A stretch of 64,000 nt of DNA from Flavobacterium sp. GSB-24 (GCF_027924665.1 NZ_AP027043.1:3162001-3226000); one strand, 5' to 3'. Positions 34,200 through 41,825 are shown, numbered from the stretch's first letter. Notes: generated from the letters alone by a model not told the origin. Numbers and translations: made by a program.

Positions 34200-34234
34200 A
34201 TGCTGAGTATTTTTTGAATGAAAACAATTATATT

Positions 34235-35035
34235 TTACCAATCTCGATTCTTATCAATTATTTCATTTGATTCTAAATCATTCAGTCCAAAGCTTATTGA
34301 TAATTTTACTATTTGATCAACCAAACTTTCAGCTTCAATAGTTGTTATAAACTGCAGTTTTTCATTTAACTTATTAAGTGCGACAATACATTTCTTTAAT
34401 GCCTTTCGAGTATCTTTTGTTTGACTATCTAGTTCAAAAGAGGTTAAAATTTTCTCTGTTTTTATAATTGCATCAGCTTCAACATATTCAAGCCATTCAT
34501 TAAAATATTTTGGGAGTATTTCTTTCGTCTTTTCATTTTGTTTCTCTTCATCCTGAATAAGTCTGCTGTAAATCCAATTTATATCGTCAGGCGAATGAGA
34601 GATTGTAAAACCTTTTTCATCAGATATATTTCGAGAAGGCAAGGTAAACTCTCGAAGAATTACGGGCTCAAATTTATTTGTAACATATGTGTTTCCAAAA
34701 TAAACGAATTTATATTTTTTATGTTTGGCGGAATCTATTCGTCCATCTTTTACTTTGATTTCTGGAATTTCATTCCAATGGCTTACATATAAAATAGCTT
34801 TTTTAGGCTTAGATTTTATCTGATACACTCTATTTAAATCTAATTCCTCAATTGTTTGTGGGAGTTTAGAAAAAGATTTTTCAAATACTGCCATGAAATA
34901 GCCATAATTATATTGCCCATTATTATATGGAGATGGTAAGTTGGTTGTTATATGAATTATTTGCATAAAGAAAAACTTTCTATTTATTTGAGTATAAAAT
35001 AGATCTCCAACTTTTGGATTTTTTATTGAATTCAT
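34235..35035 (-). CDS. Hypothetical protein, possible Imm26-like
   Basis: 266 residues without signal peptide. The N-terminal half (PKVGDLFYTQINRKFFFMQIIHI, YGYFMAVFEKSFSKLPQTIEELDL) resembles the Imm26 group of predicted immunity proteins, but this is from memory and weak. The C-terminal third is helical (about 170-250). No toxin gene is adjacent. The gene ends 125 bases before the DUF4142 start and is oriented the same way. Confidence 0.4.
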   Translation of the reverse strand: MNSIKNPKVGDLFYTQINRKFFFMQIIHITTNLPSPYNNGQYNYGYFMAVFEKSFSKLPQTIEELDLNRVYQIKSKPKKAILYVSHWNEIPEIKVKDGRIDSAKHKKYKFVYFGNTYVTNKFEPVILREFTLPSRNISDEKGFTISHSPDDINWIYSRLIQDEEKQNEKTKEILPKYFNEWLEYVEADAIIKTEKILTSFELDSQTKDTRKALKKCIVALNKLNEKLQFITTIEAESLVDQIVKLSISFGLNDLESNEIIDKNRDW

Positions 35036-35160
35036 TGGACTTATTTTAAGAAATGATTTAATTGCAAATTTAAACTGTATGCAAATCGTATTATTTCTTT
35101 TAAAGTCATAATTGTATTAGGATAAGTCTAAAAGGAAAGAAGAATTATGAAAATGTTAGA

Positions 35161-35188
35161 AATTCCAAGAATTGGGATTTTTTTTTTT
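35161..35188 (+). terminator. Orphan intrinsic terminator
   Basis: AATTCCAA - GAA - TTGGGATT (one G-T pair) followed by eleven T. No + strand gene ends upstream, so it may close a small RNA. Confidence 0.6.
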
Positions 35189-35253
35189 GAAAATTAAATC
35201 AAATCCAACAATTAACAGCTTATAATTAATAATTCACAATTATCCATAACCTT

Positions 35254-35314
35254 AATTATGAAATTTCTAACCAAAATTCTATAACGAATTTCTTTAACTT
35301 TTAAAAGAACTTTG
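35254..35314 (+). promoter_or_regulatory. Shared stress-type promoter, copy A
   Basis: A 32-base box starting AATTATGAAATTTC and ending CCAAAATTCTATAAC (35254-35285), a 21-base spacer, then GAACTTTG (35307-35314). The ATG of DUF7218 is 44 bases further on. It closely matches copy B (45853-45913); C and F are partial matches. Confidence 0.6.
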
Positions 35315-35358
35315 AATTATGAGATTTAGAAAATGTTAAACCTTAAAAATATATAGTC

Positions 35359-35598
35359 ATGCCAGATGCACGAATTAAAAATGAAGAACAATATGAGGCG
35401 CTTGTAAAAAAGGGATATAGCAAAGAAAAATCTGCTAGAATTGCCAATATGCCTCATGCAGGAAAAAAAGGTGGTGAAGCAAAACCTTATGAAGAATGGA
35501 CGAAAGAAGAACTTCAAAAACAAGCCAGTAAAGTTGGCATAGAAGGAAGATCTTATATGAATAAAAAAAGTCTAATTGATTCTTTACGAAATAATTAA
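35359..35598 (+). CDS. DUF7218 / Rho-N-like small protein
   Basis: 79 residues, basic and soluble: MPDARIKNEEQYEALVKKGYSKEKSARIAN, then a glycine-lysine hinge (HAGKKGGEAKPY), then a Rho-termination-factor N-terminal-like SAP helix pair (WTKEELQKQASKVGIEGRSYMNKKSLIDSLR, about 47-77, in pieces). Such proteins are common in stress gene clusters near KGG-type proteins and topoisomerase IB; nucleic-acid binding is likely. First gene of an operon with the topoisomerase gene, 41 bases apart. Confidence 0.78.
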   Translation: MPDARIKNEEQYEALVKKGYSKEKSARIANMPHAGKKGGEAKPYEEWTKEELQKQASKVGIEGRSYMNKKSLIDSLRNN

Positions 35599-35639
35599 AA
35601 ATTGATTAAAACGATCCCAGTGATAAATAATTAAATACC

Positions 35640-36737
35640 ATGAATGCAGCGGCCAAAAAAGAAGTTTTAATGAATCAGTTAATTAAGACTCCACATTTAG
35701 TGATTGAAAAATTAGATTTGGAATATATTAATGATCATCAGCTGACAATTGTTCGATGTCGTGAAGGAGAAAATTTCGTTTACAAAAAAAATGGAAGATC
35801 TCTAAAAAATAAAAACGAAATAAAAAGAATTAATAGTTTGGTGCTTCCGCCGGCATGGGAAAATGTTCGAATTACAGATGTTACAAACGGACATTTACAG
35901 GCTGTTGGAATAGACCTTAAAAATAGAAAACAATATCGCTATCATCCAAAATGGAATCTGCTTAGAAACCAAACTAAATTTTACAAAATTGCTGAGTTTG
36001 GAGCTAAACTTCCAGCTATTAGAAAACAAGTTGATATTGATTTAGAAAATAAAGAATGGTCGAAAGAAAAAGTTATTGCTTTGGTCATTCGTTTGATGGA
36101 AGAGACTCATATTAGAATTGGAAATGAAAAATATGCCAAAGACAATAAATCATATGGGCTTTCAACTTTAAGAAAACGTCATATTAACATCAATAGAAAT
36201 TCGCTTCGATTTGAATTTGTCGGCAAAAAAGGCAAGCAGCATACGATTACAACCAGAAACAAACAATTGATAAAACTGGTAAGCCGATGCGAAGAAATTC
36301 CAGGCTGGGAAGTTTTTAAATATTACGATAAAAACGGAGAAAGAAAAGTACTTGACAGCCATATGGTAAACGAATATCTGCATAATATTTCAGGTGAATA
36401 TTTTAGTGCAAAAGACTTTAGAACATGGGCAGCGTCAATTATTTTCTTTGAAAGCTTAATGGAAATCGGCGTTACTTCTGATGAAAAAGAAGCTAAAAAA
36501 AATGTGGTTACCGCATTTGATTTAACGGCAGAAGCATTAGGAAACACTAGAAAAGTCTGTAAAGATTATTACGTTCATCCGCTTTTAATTTCGACTTATG
36601 AAGATGGCTCGATTCAAAAGTATTTTGATTTAGCTAAAAAAAGCCGAAGTACGAGAAAGTATTTTACGAAATCAGAAATTGCATTTTCTGAGTTAATCCA
36701 AAATTATGAGATTAATTTAGAATCGTCATGCAGTTAA
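35640..36737 (+). CDS. DNA topoisomerase IB (poxvirus-like)
   Basis: 365 residues. The bacterial type IB fold is seen in the N-terminal WENVRITDVTNGHLQAVGIDLKNRKQYRYHP block (73-103), the catalytic ETHIRIGNEKYAKDNKSYGLSTLRKRH region (155-181, Arg159 equals the vaccinia Arg130), DFRTWAAS (259-266, Arg261 equals Arg223) and the active tyrosine in NTRKVCKDYYVHP (Y311, before VHP). It relaxes supercoils by a 3'-phosphotyrosyl nick. The operon and the promoter at 35254 place it in the stress gene set. Start: M at 35640 or M at 35670. Confidence 0.9.
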   Translation: MNAAAKKEVLMNQLIKTPHLVIEKLDLEYINDHQLTIVRCREGENFVYKKNGRSLKNKNEIKRINSLVLPPAWENVRITDVTNGHLQAVGIDLKNRKQYRYHPKWNLLRNQTKFYKIAEFGAKLPAIRKQVDIDLENKEWSKEKVIALVIRLMEETHIRIGNEKYAKDNKSYGLSTLRKRHININRNSLRFEFVGKKGKQHTITTRNKQLIKLVSRCEEIPGWEVFKYYDKNGERKVLDSHMVNEYLHNISGEYFSAKDFRTWAASIIFFESLMEIGVTSDEKEAKKNVVTAFDLTAEALGNTRKVCKDYYVHPLLISTYEDGSIQKYFDLAKKSRSTRKYFTKSEIAFSELIQNYEINLESSCS

Positions 36738-36817
36738 AAAATAGAGTTACAGTATCTCTTAAAAGCTGAAAAGTTTGAAAAACAAACAAAATCATTATTA
36801 ACTAAAAAACTATTATT

Positions 36818-36979
36818 ATGTTACGTTGGACAGTCACATTTATTATTCTAGCCATAGTGGCGGGAATATTTGGTTTTGGTGGAATCGCCGCTGGAGCCGC
36901 AAGTATCGCTAAAATTTTATTCTTTATATTTTTAGTCTTATTCGTTATTTCATTAATCAGCGGAAGAACGAGAGTTTAA
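36818..36979 (+). CDS. DUF1328 (YtjA-like) small membrane protein
   Basis: 53 residues: [53 protein letters not shown]. Two hydrophobic helices joined by a small-residue stretch [12 protein letters not shown] identify DUF1328, a stress-induced inner-membrane family widespread in Proteobacteria and Bacteroidota. ATG at 36818, TAA at 36977-36979. It lies 80 bases after the topoisomerase gene. Confidence 0.85.
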   Translation: MLRWTVTFIILAIVAGIFGFGGIAAGAASIAKILFFIFLVLFVISLISGRTRV

Positions 36980-37004
36980 TAAAAATATCAGTAAATAAAA
37001 GAAC

Positions 37005-37044
37005 AAAAAAACGACACAGTTATTTTTATAATGTGTCGTTTTTT
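37005..37044 (+). terminator. Intrinsic terminator between DUF1328 and DUF5661 genes
   Basis: AAAAACGACACA / TGTGTCGTTTTTT with a 15-base loop. The following gene starts only 26 bases later. Confidence 0.8.
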
Positions 37045-37069
37045 GCAGTTTCAAAAAAAAATAACAGTC

Positions 37070-37717
37070 ATGGGAACAAAAAGCGGCGCTTACCAAGATG
37101 TCTATATTAAAAGAGAAGATGTAATGGTAAGTTTGAAAAATGATGTTACAGATTTTTGTGAAAAATATATAAAACCGGTTCATCCTGAAAATTGGGATTG
37201 GTCGGTTCGAGATTTTGATAATCCGGAAAATGATCCTACGGTTGCAGAGGCCAGAGCAATTGCAAATGTAGTTTATAAAGATTTAAGTGACAGCACACAA
37301 ACTGACGTAGATCTTTCGACTATGAATAATGTGCATGCCATAAAAGCCTATTTGGATCCGAATAGCAAATACGAAGCTTTTAACATGGAAGAATTTGCTT
37401 TTGCCTTAAAAGTAGAATTGGAACATGGCAAAATTAAAGATGTCAATGTTACCAATAATCATCCTTTTTTAACGGCCATGATTGCACTTGCACACATGAC
37501 CGAAAGTCTCACTTATTACAAAAGATTAAAAGTGATGGAAGCAGAGGGAGAAATCTATGAAATTTTAAGAAAATTGGAACATTCGACAATTGAAAAAGAA
37601 AAATGGTATAAAGAATTGGGTAAAGCTGAAGAAGAACTCAATGAAGCGAGAGCTGGACTAGCAGAACGTCTGGCTAAAATGGATGATATTCCAGTATTGA
37701 AAATTATTGGAGATTAG
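37070..37717 (+). CDS. DUF5661 family protein
   Basis: About 215 residues from MGTKSGAYQDVYIKREDV. The frame is open back to an ATG at 37031, but that ATG lies inside a terminator hairpin and the extra 13 residues have no family match, so I start at 37070. The middle block FNMEEFAFALKVELEHGKIKDVNVTNNHPFLTAMIALAHMTESLTYYKRLKVME (in pieces) is the DUF5661 core (EHG...VTN...ALAHMTE...YY.RL). The rest is a helical tail. Function unknown; the family occurs in stress and phage-like contexts. Confidence 0.72.
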   Translation: MGTKSGAYQDVYIKREDVMVSLKNDVTDFCEKYIKPVHPENWDWSVRDFDNPENDPTVAEARAIANVVYKDLSDSTQTDVDLSTMNNVHAIKAYLDPNSKYEAFNMEEFAFALKVELEHGKIKDVNVTNNHPFLTAMIALAHMTESLTYYKRLKVMEAEGEIYEILRKLEHSTIEKEKWYKELGKAEEELNEARAGLAERLAKMDDIPVLKIIGD

Positions 37718-37734
37718 TTGAATTTTAAACTCAA

Positions 37735-37763
37735 AAAAACCGTTAAGTAATTAACGGTTTTTA
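37735..37763 (+). terminator. Intrinsic terminator, bidirectional
   Basis: AAAAACCGTTAA - GTAA - TTAACGGTTTTT, between convergent genes ending at 37717 and 37785. Confidence 0.85.
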
Positions 37764-37784
37764 TTTTTTTAGAAGCAGAGAAAT

Positions 37785-38318
37785 TTACAATCGGCGTGGA
37801 TCGTTTTGCGGATATTCTGGTTCTTCTTCCTGAACATCATCTTCAATATAATCGTTGTCTTCATCGTCTTCGTCTTCATCGTCAATATCTTCCAAATCGT
37901 CTTCGGTTTCATTAAAGTCGTTTTCAAAAGTATCGGCAGGATTATCGAATTCGTCATTTTCTACTTCTTCATCAAGATCTTCTTCAACATATTCGTCCTC
38001 ATCTTCTTCATCTAAATCATTTTCATCTTCTAAAATAACTTCAAAGACATCATCATTGTCTTCAAGATCTCTATCGGTATGAAAATCATCATTAAGATCG
38101 TCTAAATCGTCATCATATGCTTGATCTGGATTTGGTCTGTCTGGGTTATATCCATCTCTAACTGTATAACCGCGTTCTGCATCTTCTGCTCGGCTTTTCT
38201 GAGTTTCTTTTGTATTTAAGTCATAAAGTTCCTCATTCATTACAGTATTTCTGTCTGAACTATTAGGGTTTCCTGGATCTCGAGGAAAAGTACCGTTTGT
38301 TTTATCTGTAGTATTCAT
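37785..38318 (-). CDS. Highly acidic low-complexity protein
   Basis: 177 residues. The first ~65 residues are polar (TNGTFPRDPGNPNSSDRN, AERGYTVRDGYNPDRPNPD); from about residue 68 to 170 it is almost wholly Asp, Glu and Asn (YDDDLDDLNDDF, DENDLDEEDEDEYVEEDL, DDEDEDDEDNDYIEDD). No signal peptide and no predicted fold; likely intrinsically disordered. Function unknown. The ends carry QNDPRRL. It has its own stress-type promoter (copy F). Confidence 0.7.
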   Translation of the reverse strand: MNTTDKTNGTFPRDPGNPNSSDRNTVMNEELYDLNTKETQKSRAEDAERGYTVRDGYNPDRPNPDQAYDDDLDDLNDDFHTDRDLEDNDDVFEVILEDENDLDEEDEDEYVEEDLDEEVENDEFDNPADTFENDFNETEDDLEDIDDEDEDDEDNDYIEDDVQEEEPEYPQNDPRRL

Positions 38319-38346
38319 GATATTGAATTTTAGTAATTTATATATA

Positions 38347-38407
38347 CAAATCTAACGCCTATTGCCCTGCCTTGTTTTATAGGATTATTTAATGTAATTG
38401 TATAATT
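38347..38407 (-). promoter_or_regulatory. Shared stress-type promoter, copy F
   Basis: On the - strand: a 32-base box from AATTAT (38407-38402) to TAATCCTATAAA (ending 38376), a 21-base spacer, then a perfect TAGATTTG (38354-38347). The start codon is 28 bases further on. Confidence 0.55.
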
Positions 38408-38421
38408 AACAGATGCTTAGA

Positions 38422-38477
38422 ATGAAATTTATATTTAAAATAGTATAACCAGTCTGATTCTGCAGGCAGTACTTTTA
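38422..38477 (+). promoter_or_regulatory. Shared stress-type promoter, copy C
   Basis: ATGAAATTT, six bases, AAAATAGTATAAC (ends 38449), a 20-base spacer, then TACTTTTA (38470-38477). It drives the YciE/F-like gene and lies back to back with copy F. Confidence 0.5.
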
Positions 38478-38507
38478 TGATGTTATTAATTATAAAAAAT
38501 CATTACC

Positions 38508-39080
38508 ATGAAAACTACAGATAGTAAAAACAATACCTCTAAAAAAGAGACAATCGAAAGAGGAGTAACAAAACCAAAATCAAACGCAGCTTCTGGATTA
38601 ACTGAATTATTTGAAGACAGTTTAAAAGACATTTATTGGGCTGAAAAAGCTTTAACTAAAGCCTTGCCAGTTATGCTTAAAAATGCATCGTCTGTTGAAT
38701 TGAAAGATGCTATTGACAACCATTTAACAGAAACAGAAGAACAAATTTCACGTTTAGAAGAAGTTTTTAAAATTATAGGTAAAAAAGCCACAGCAAAAAA
38801 ATGCGACGCTATGGAAGGTTTGATCGAAGAAGCAAAAGGATTGCTTGAAGAAACCGAAATTGGAGTAGTGCGAGATGCGGCAATTATTGCCGCGAGTCAA
38901 AAAATTGAGCATTACGAAATTGCAACTTATGGTACTTTAAGACAGTTTGCAGAAACACTTGGTCTGCCAGAAGCGGCAACTTTGCTGGAACAAACTCTTG
39001 ATGAAGAAAAAGGAGCAGATAAAATACTGACGGAAGTCGCTGTAAATGCTGTAAATCTTGAAGCAGCAGAAATTGAATAA
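38508..39080 (+). CDS. YciE/YciF-like ferritin-fold protein (DUF892)
   Basis: 190 residues. After a ~25-residue basic tail begins the DUF892 four-helix bundle: GLTELFEDSLKDIYWAEKALTKALP, LKDAIDNHLTETEEQISRLEEVFKIIG, AIIAASQKIEHYEIATYGTLRQFAETLG, and AATLLEQTLDEEKGADKILTEVA (each in pieces). Two ExxH-type metal pairs (E-x-x-H in QKIEHYE; DNHLTETEEQ) fit a di-metal site. YciE/F are stress-induced proteins with poorly known function. Terminator at 39098-39125. Confidence 0.88.
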   Translation: MKTTDSKNNTSKKETIERGVTKPKSNAASGLTELFEDSLKDIYWAEKALTKALPVMLKNASSVELKDAIDNHLTETEEQISRLEEVFKIIGKKATAKKCDAMEGLIEEAKGLLEETEIGVVRDAAIIAASQKIEHYEIATYGTLRQFAETLGLPEAATLLEQTLDEEKGADKILTEVAVNAVNLEAAEIE

Positions 39081-39097
39081 GCAATAAGAATGTACTC

Positions 39098-39125
39098 AAA
39101 GTGCAGTTTTCGGACTGCACTTTTT
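39098..39125 (+). terminator. Intrinsic terminator
   Basis: AAAGTGCAGT / ACTGCACTTTTT with a TTTCGG loop, just after the YciE/F-like gene. Confidence 0.85.
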
Positions 39126-39147
39126 AGTTTAATTAAAAATAAATTTT

Positions 39148-39879
39148 ATGCCCGAAGGTCCGTCTATAGTAATTTTAAAAGAAGAGGTACAGCAATTTAC
39201 AGGAAAAAAAGTAATTTCTGTTTCTGGAAATACCAGTATAGATATTTCTCGCCTAAAGGATAAAACCATTAATGATTTTAAAACTTGGGGAAAGCATTTT
39301 TTAATATGTTTTGACTCTTTTACGGTTAAGATTCATTTACTGATGTTCGGAACATACAGAATCAACGAACGTAAAGTATCACAGCCCAGATTGAGTTTAG
39401 GTTTTGATGATGGCGAAATAAATTTTTATACCTGTTCGGTAAAAATATTAGAAGGAAATATCAACTCTCATTACGATTGGAGTGTAGATGTGATGAATGA
39501 TGACTGGAATCCGAAGAAGGCACAAATTAGTCTAGAAAAAATGTCAGACAAAATGATCTGCGATGTTATTCTAGACCAAGACATTTTTTCTGGAGTTGGT
39601 AATATTATAAAAAATGAAGTTTTATATCGCTGCTACATTCATCCAGAATCAATTGTTGGAAAAATTCCACCAGAAGAAATGAGTCAGATTATTGCTGAAT
39701 GCTCAACATACAGCTTTGAATTTTTATACTGGAAAAAGAAATTTGAACTCAAAAAACATTGGGAAGCTTATACAAAATCAGTTTGTTTAAGATGTAATCT
39801 TCCATTTCATAAAAAACAGACAGGAGAACGAAAACGAAGAAGTTTTTTCTGCACTAATTGTCAAAAAAAATATACATGA
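39148..39879 (+). CDS. Fpg/Nei-family DNA glycosylase (endonuclease VIII-like)
   Basis: 243 residues. It starts MPEGP, with the N-terminal proline nucleophile and catalytic Glu of the Fpg/Nei family. The helix-two-turn-helix is at VILDQDIFSGVGNIIKNEVLY, and a C-terminal zinc finger reads VCLRCNLPFHKKQTGERKRR, SFFCTNCQKKYT (C-x2-C...C-x2-C). It removes oxidised bases and cuts the abasic site. The zinc-finger pattern is nearer Nei than Fpg. The next gene overlaps by four bases. Confidence 0.88.
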   Translation: MPEGPSIVILKEEVQQFTGKKVISVSGNTSIDISRLKDKTINDFKTWGKHFLICFDSFTVKIHLLMFGTYRINERKVSQPRLSLGFDDGEINFYTCSVKILEGNINSHYDWSVDVMNDDWNPKKAQISLEKMSDKMICDVILDQDIFSGVGNIIKNEVLYRCYIHPESIVGKIPPEEMSQIIAECSTYSFEFLYWKKKFELKKHWEAYTKSVCLRCNLPFHKKQTGERKRRSFFCTNCQKKYT

Positions 39880-40589
39880 AAAATAAAGTATTAATAGGAT
39901 GTTCCAGTTTTTATAACAGCTTTTGGAAGAACATTTTTTATCCGCAAAATCTGCCATCCAAAAATTGGTTTGATTTTTATTGCCAGCATTTTAACACATA
40001 CGAATTTAATGGTAGTTTTTATAAATTTCCTACTCTTAGAATTTTTCAAAACTGGTACGATAAAACCCCAGAATCTTTTTTGTTTTCTATTAAAGTTCCA
40101 AAAGAAATTACGCACATCAAAAAGTTACAGGATTGTGAAGGTCTTTTAAATGATTTTTACAATGTTTGTAAATCTGGTATGAAAGAGAAACTCGCTGTTA
40201 TTTTATTCCAATTTCCTCCCAGTTATGCTTATAGCAAAGAGAAATTAGAAAATATAATAGGCAGTCTAAATTATGAATTTGAAAATGTGATCGAATTTCG
40301 TCACGAAAGCTGGTGGAATGAAGAAGTATGGAATTCGTTCAAAGAAAACAAAATTACGTTTTGCAGCGTTAATCATCCGGATCTTCCTAAAACAATTTTC
40401 AAGGATTTTCCATTGGTTTATGTACGATTTCATGGTGTTCCTAAAATGTTTTATTCCAGTTATTCGACAGAAGAATTAGAAGCAGTAAGTAATAAATTAG
40501 ATTCGAAAAAAGGATTTGTTTATTTTAATAATACTGCGAGTGAAGCAGGTATATTAAATGCATTAGAATTAAAACGAATGAATACTTAG
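39876..40589 (+). CDS. DUF72 family protein
   Basis: About 237 residues, TIM-barrel-like. MKNKVLIGCSSFYNSFWKNIFYPQNLP and the H-E-S-W motif (IEFRHESWWNEEVW) and VYVRFHGVPKMF are DUF72 hallmarks. The start at 39876 overlaps the glycosylase stop as ATGA; an upstream in-frame ATG (39858) would extend it by six residues. DUF72 proteins have no firmly proven function; being coupled to a base-excision enzyme here supports a nucleic-acid context. Confidence 0.82.
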   Translation: MKNKVLIGCSSFYNSFWKNIFYPQNLPSKNWFDFYCQHFNTYEFNGSFYKFPTLRIFQNWYDKTPESFLFSIKVPKEITHIKKLQDCEGLLNDFYNVCKSGMKEKLAVILFQFPPSYAYSKEKLENIIGSLNYEFENVIEFRHESWWNEEVWNSFKENKITFCSVNHPDLPKTIFKDFPLVYVRFHGVPKMFYSSYSTEELEAVSNKLDSKKGFVYFNNTASEAGILNALELKRMNT

Positions 40590-40607
40590 ATATTAATTAT
40601 AAAAAAA

Positions 40608-40678
40608 TTAGCCACAGAGTAAAGAATTATAGATTTTTGAAATCCTAGTAATCTTTGCTCTGTGGCTAAATTTTTTTT
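40608..40678. terminator. Terminator-like inverted repeat TTAGCCACAGAG
   Basis: Arms TTAGCCACAGAGTAAAGA and TTTGCTCTGTGGCTAA enclose a 28-base middle; a run of eight T follows on the + strand. It lies between convergent genes and belongs to the inverted-repeat style seen elsewhere. Confidence 0.7.
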
Positions 40679-40698
40679 GTATGAAATAGAATAGAAAA

Positions 40699-41199
40699 CT
40701 ATAGTTTCAAAGTTCCTTCAATTCCATCATCCATTGTTTTTCCAGTTACAAACGCTGCAGTCATTTTAGCAATAGCTACGATTTTACCGTTTTTATTATT
40801 CCAGTAGTATCCATCTTCAGGAACTACTTTAATTACACTTAAATTCGGATCATCTTCGCCGCCTGGCATCCAGACTTTAACAATTGGGTCGTACAATTCT
40901 TTAATAGTTTCTCTATCATACTGGATCGTTGCTGTTCCATGAAGGGTTAAAAATTTATCATGCGGTTCAGCAAAAAATAATTCCACCATTGGATTTAAAG
41001 AAATTTCAGCATTATGACTGCTGTTTCGATCTGATAAAAACCAAAGGTTTCCTGAATCATCAATTTTTTGAACAGACATAGGTCTCGACTGCAGTCGGTA
41101 TTCATTGTAAGTACAAAACATGCATGTTTTAATATTCTCTGCAAGATCTTTTATTTTATCTACTGCAAATTCATCTGTAAGGTCTTTATGATCGCCCAT
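40699..41199 (-). CDS. General-stress-26-like flavin-binding protein (PNPOx fold)
   Basis: 166 residues with the pyridoxamine-phosphate-oxidase split-barrel fold: MCFTYNEYRLQSRPMSVQKIDDSGNLWFLSDRNSS pattern, then VELFFAEPHDKFLTLHGTATI, and YWNNKNGKIVAIAKMTAAFVTG (all in pieces). This arrangement is that of Bacillus general stress protein 26 and its relatives, which bind FMN or F420. Activity not established. Divergent from the receiver protein at 41392. Confidence 0.8.
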   Translation of the reverse strand: MGDHKDLTDEFAVDKIKDLAENIKTCMFCTYNEYRLQSRPMSVQKIDDSGNLWFLSDRNSSHNAEISLNPMVELFFAEPHDKFLTLHGTATIQYDRETIKELYDPIVKVWMPGGEDDPNLSVIKVVPEDGYYWNNKNGKIVAIAKMTAAFVTGKTMDDGIEGTLKL

Positions 41200-41335
41200 A
41201 ACGTTATATTTTAAGTTTGTATTTGTTTAATTTCATACTAGTAAAATTGGTTATTTTTATCTTTTTAGGCTTATATAATTAAACTTATAAATTATGAGAT
41301 TTCAATTTATATTTTTGTAAGAATAAATACTCATA

Positions 41336-41365
41336 TTGATTGTTTTGCAAAAATGCTTATATTTG
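41336..41365 (+). promoter_or_regulatory. Promoter of the stand-alone receiver gene
   Basis: TTG (41336-41338), 19-base spacer, TATATTTG (41358-41365). This is a textbook Flavobacterium promoter; the ATG follows 26 bases after. Confidence 0.65.
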
Positions 41366-41391
41366 AGTATTAAAATCATACTCGAAAAATA

Positions 41392-41823
41392 ATGACAAAC
41401 TATACTATCTTTTATACTGATGATGACGAAGATGATTTAAGCATTTTTGCTGATGCAGTAGAGTCAATAAAGCAAAAAATCACACTTCAGACTTATACTG
41501 GAGGAGAAAAATTATTGGATGCTATTTTTAATCCGCCGCCAACACCGCACGTTGTTTTTCTGGATTTAAATATGCCTGGAAAAAACGGTTTTGAAGTTTT
41601 AGAAGAAATTAGAAGTTCCGAGGATAAAAAAGATATCCCAGTAGTAATTTATTCTACATCAAGTGAGCCCAGCATTATCGAGAAATGCCGAAATCTTGGA
41701 GCGAATTGTTTTATAACCAAGCCCGTTTTAATGAGTGATATTATAAAATCAATAGAGCACGCGATAAGTATAAATTGGAAGCAGTTTGTGCCAAATAAAA
41801 CCAATTTTGTTTTCAAATATTGA
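41392..41823 (+). CDS. Stand-alone response regulator receiver
   Basis: 143 residues, one receiver domain only. Acidic pocket TDDDEDD (about 9-15), phosphoacceptor D58 in VVFLDLNMPGKNGFE, conserved T/S in YSTSSE and K in FITKPV. No output domain. It ends two bases before the PAS-kinase gene on the other strand, so the two are tail to tail; a functional link is plausible but unproven. Confidence 0.9.
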   Translation: MTNYTIFYTDDDEDDLSIFADAVESIKQKITLQTYTGGEKLLDAIFNPPPTPHVVFLDLNMPGKNGFEVLEEIRSSEDKKDIPVVIYSTSSEPSIIEKCRNLGANCFITKPVLMSDIIKSIEHAISINWKQFVPNKTNFVFKY

Positions 41824-41825
41824 TT

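Larger units (their letters stand above)
35036..35358. other. Intergenic region of 323 bases
   Basis: Between a - gene and the + DUF7218 gene. It contains a + strand terminator (35161-35188) with no annotated + gene before it, AT-rich word-like sequence (35208-35250), and the stress-type promoter (35254-35314). A 16-codon ORF (ATG 35147) runs through the terminator and is not convincing. Confidence 0.6.

Noticed and set aside
35147..35197. 16-codon ORF through the orphan terminator
   Set aside because: It reads into the T run of the terminator; no family, no context.
37031..37069. Extended start of the DUF5661 gene
   Set aside because: The ATG lies inside a terminator stem-loop.
37806..38082. 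Serine- or phenylalanine-rich ORFs on the + strand opposite the acidic protein
   Set aside because: They are the complement of repeated GAT/GAA codons of the real - strand gene; low complexity and no start context.
41197..41300. Further copy of the stress promoter before the GSP26-like gene (- strand)
   Set aside because: TTAATTATATAAG with CAATTTTA 20 bases on is too AT-rich and matches too loosely.
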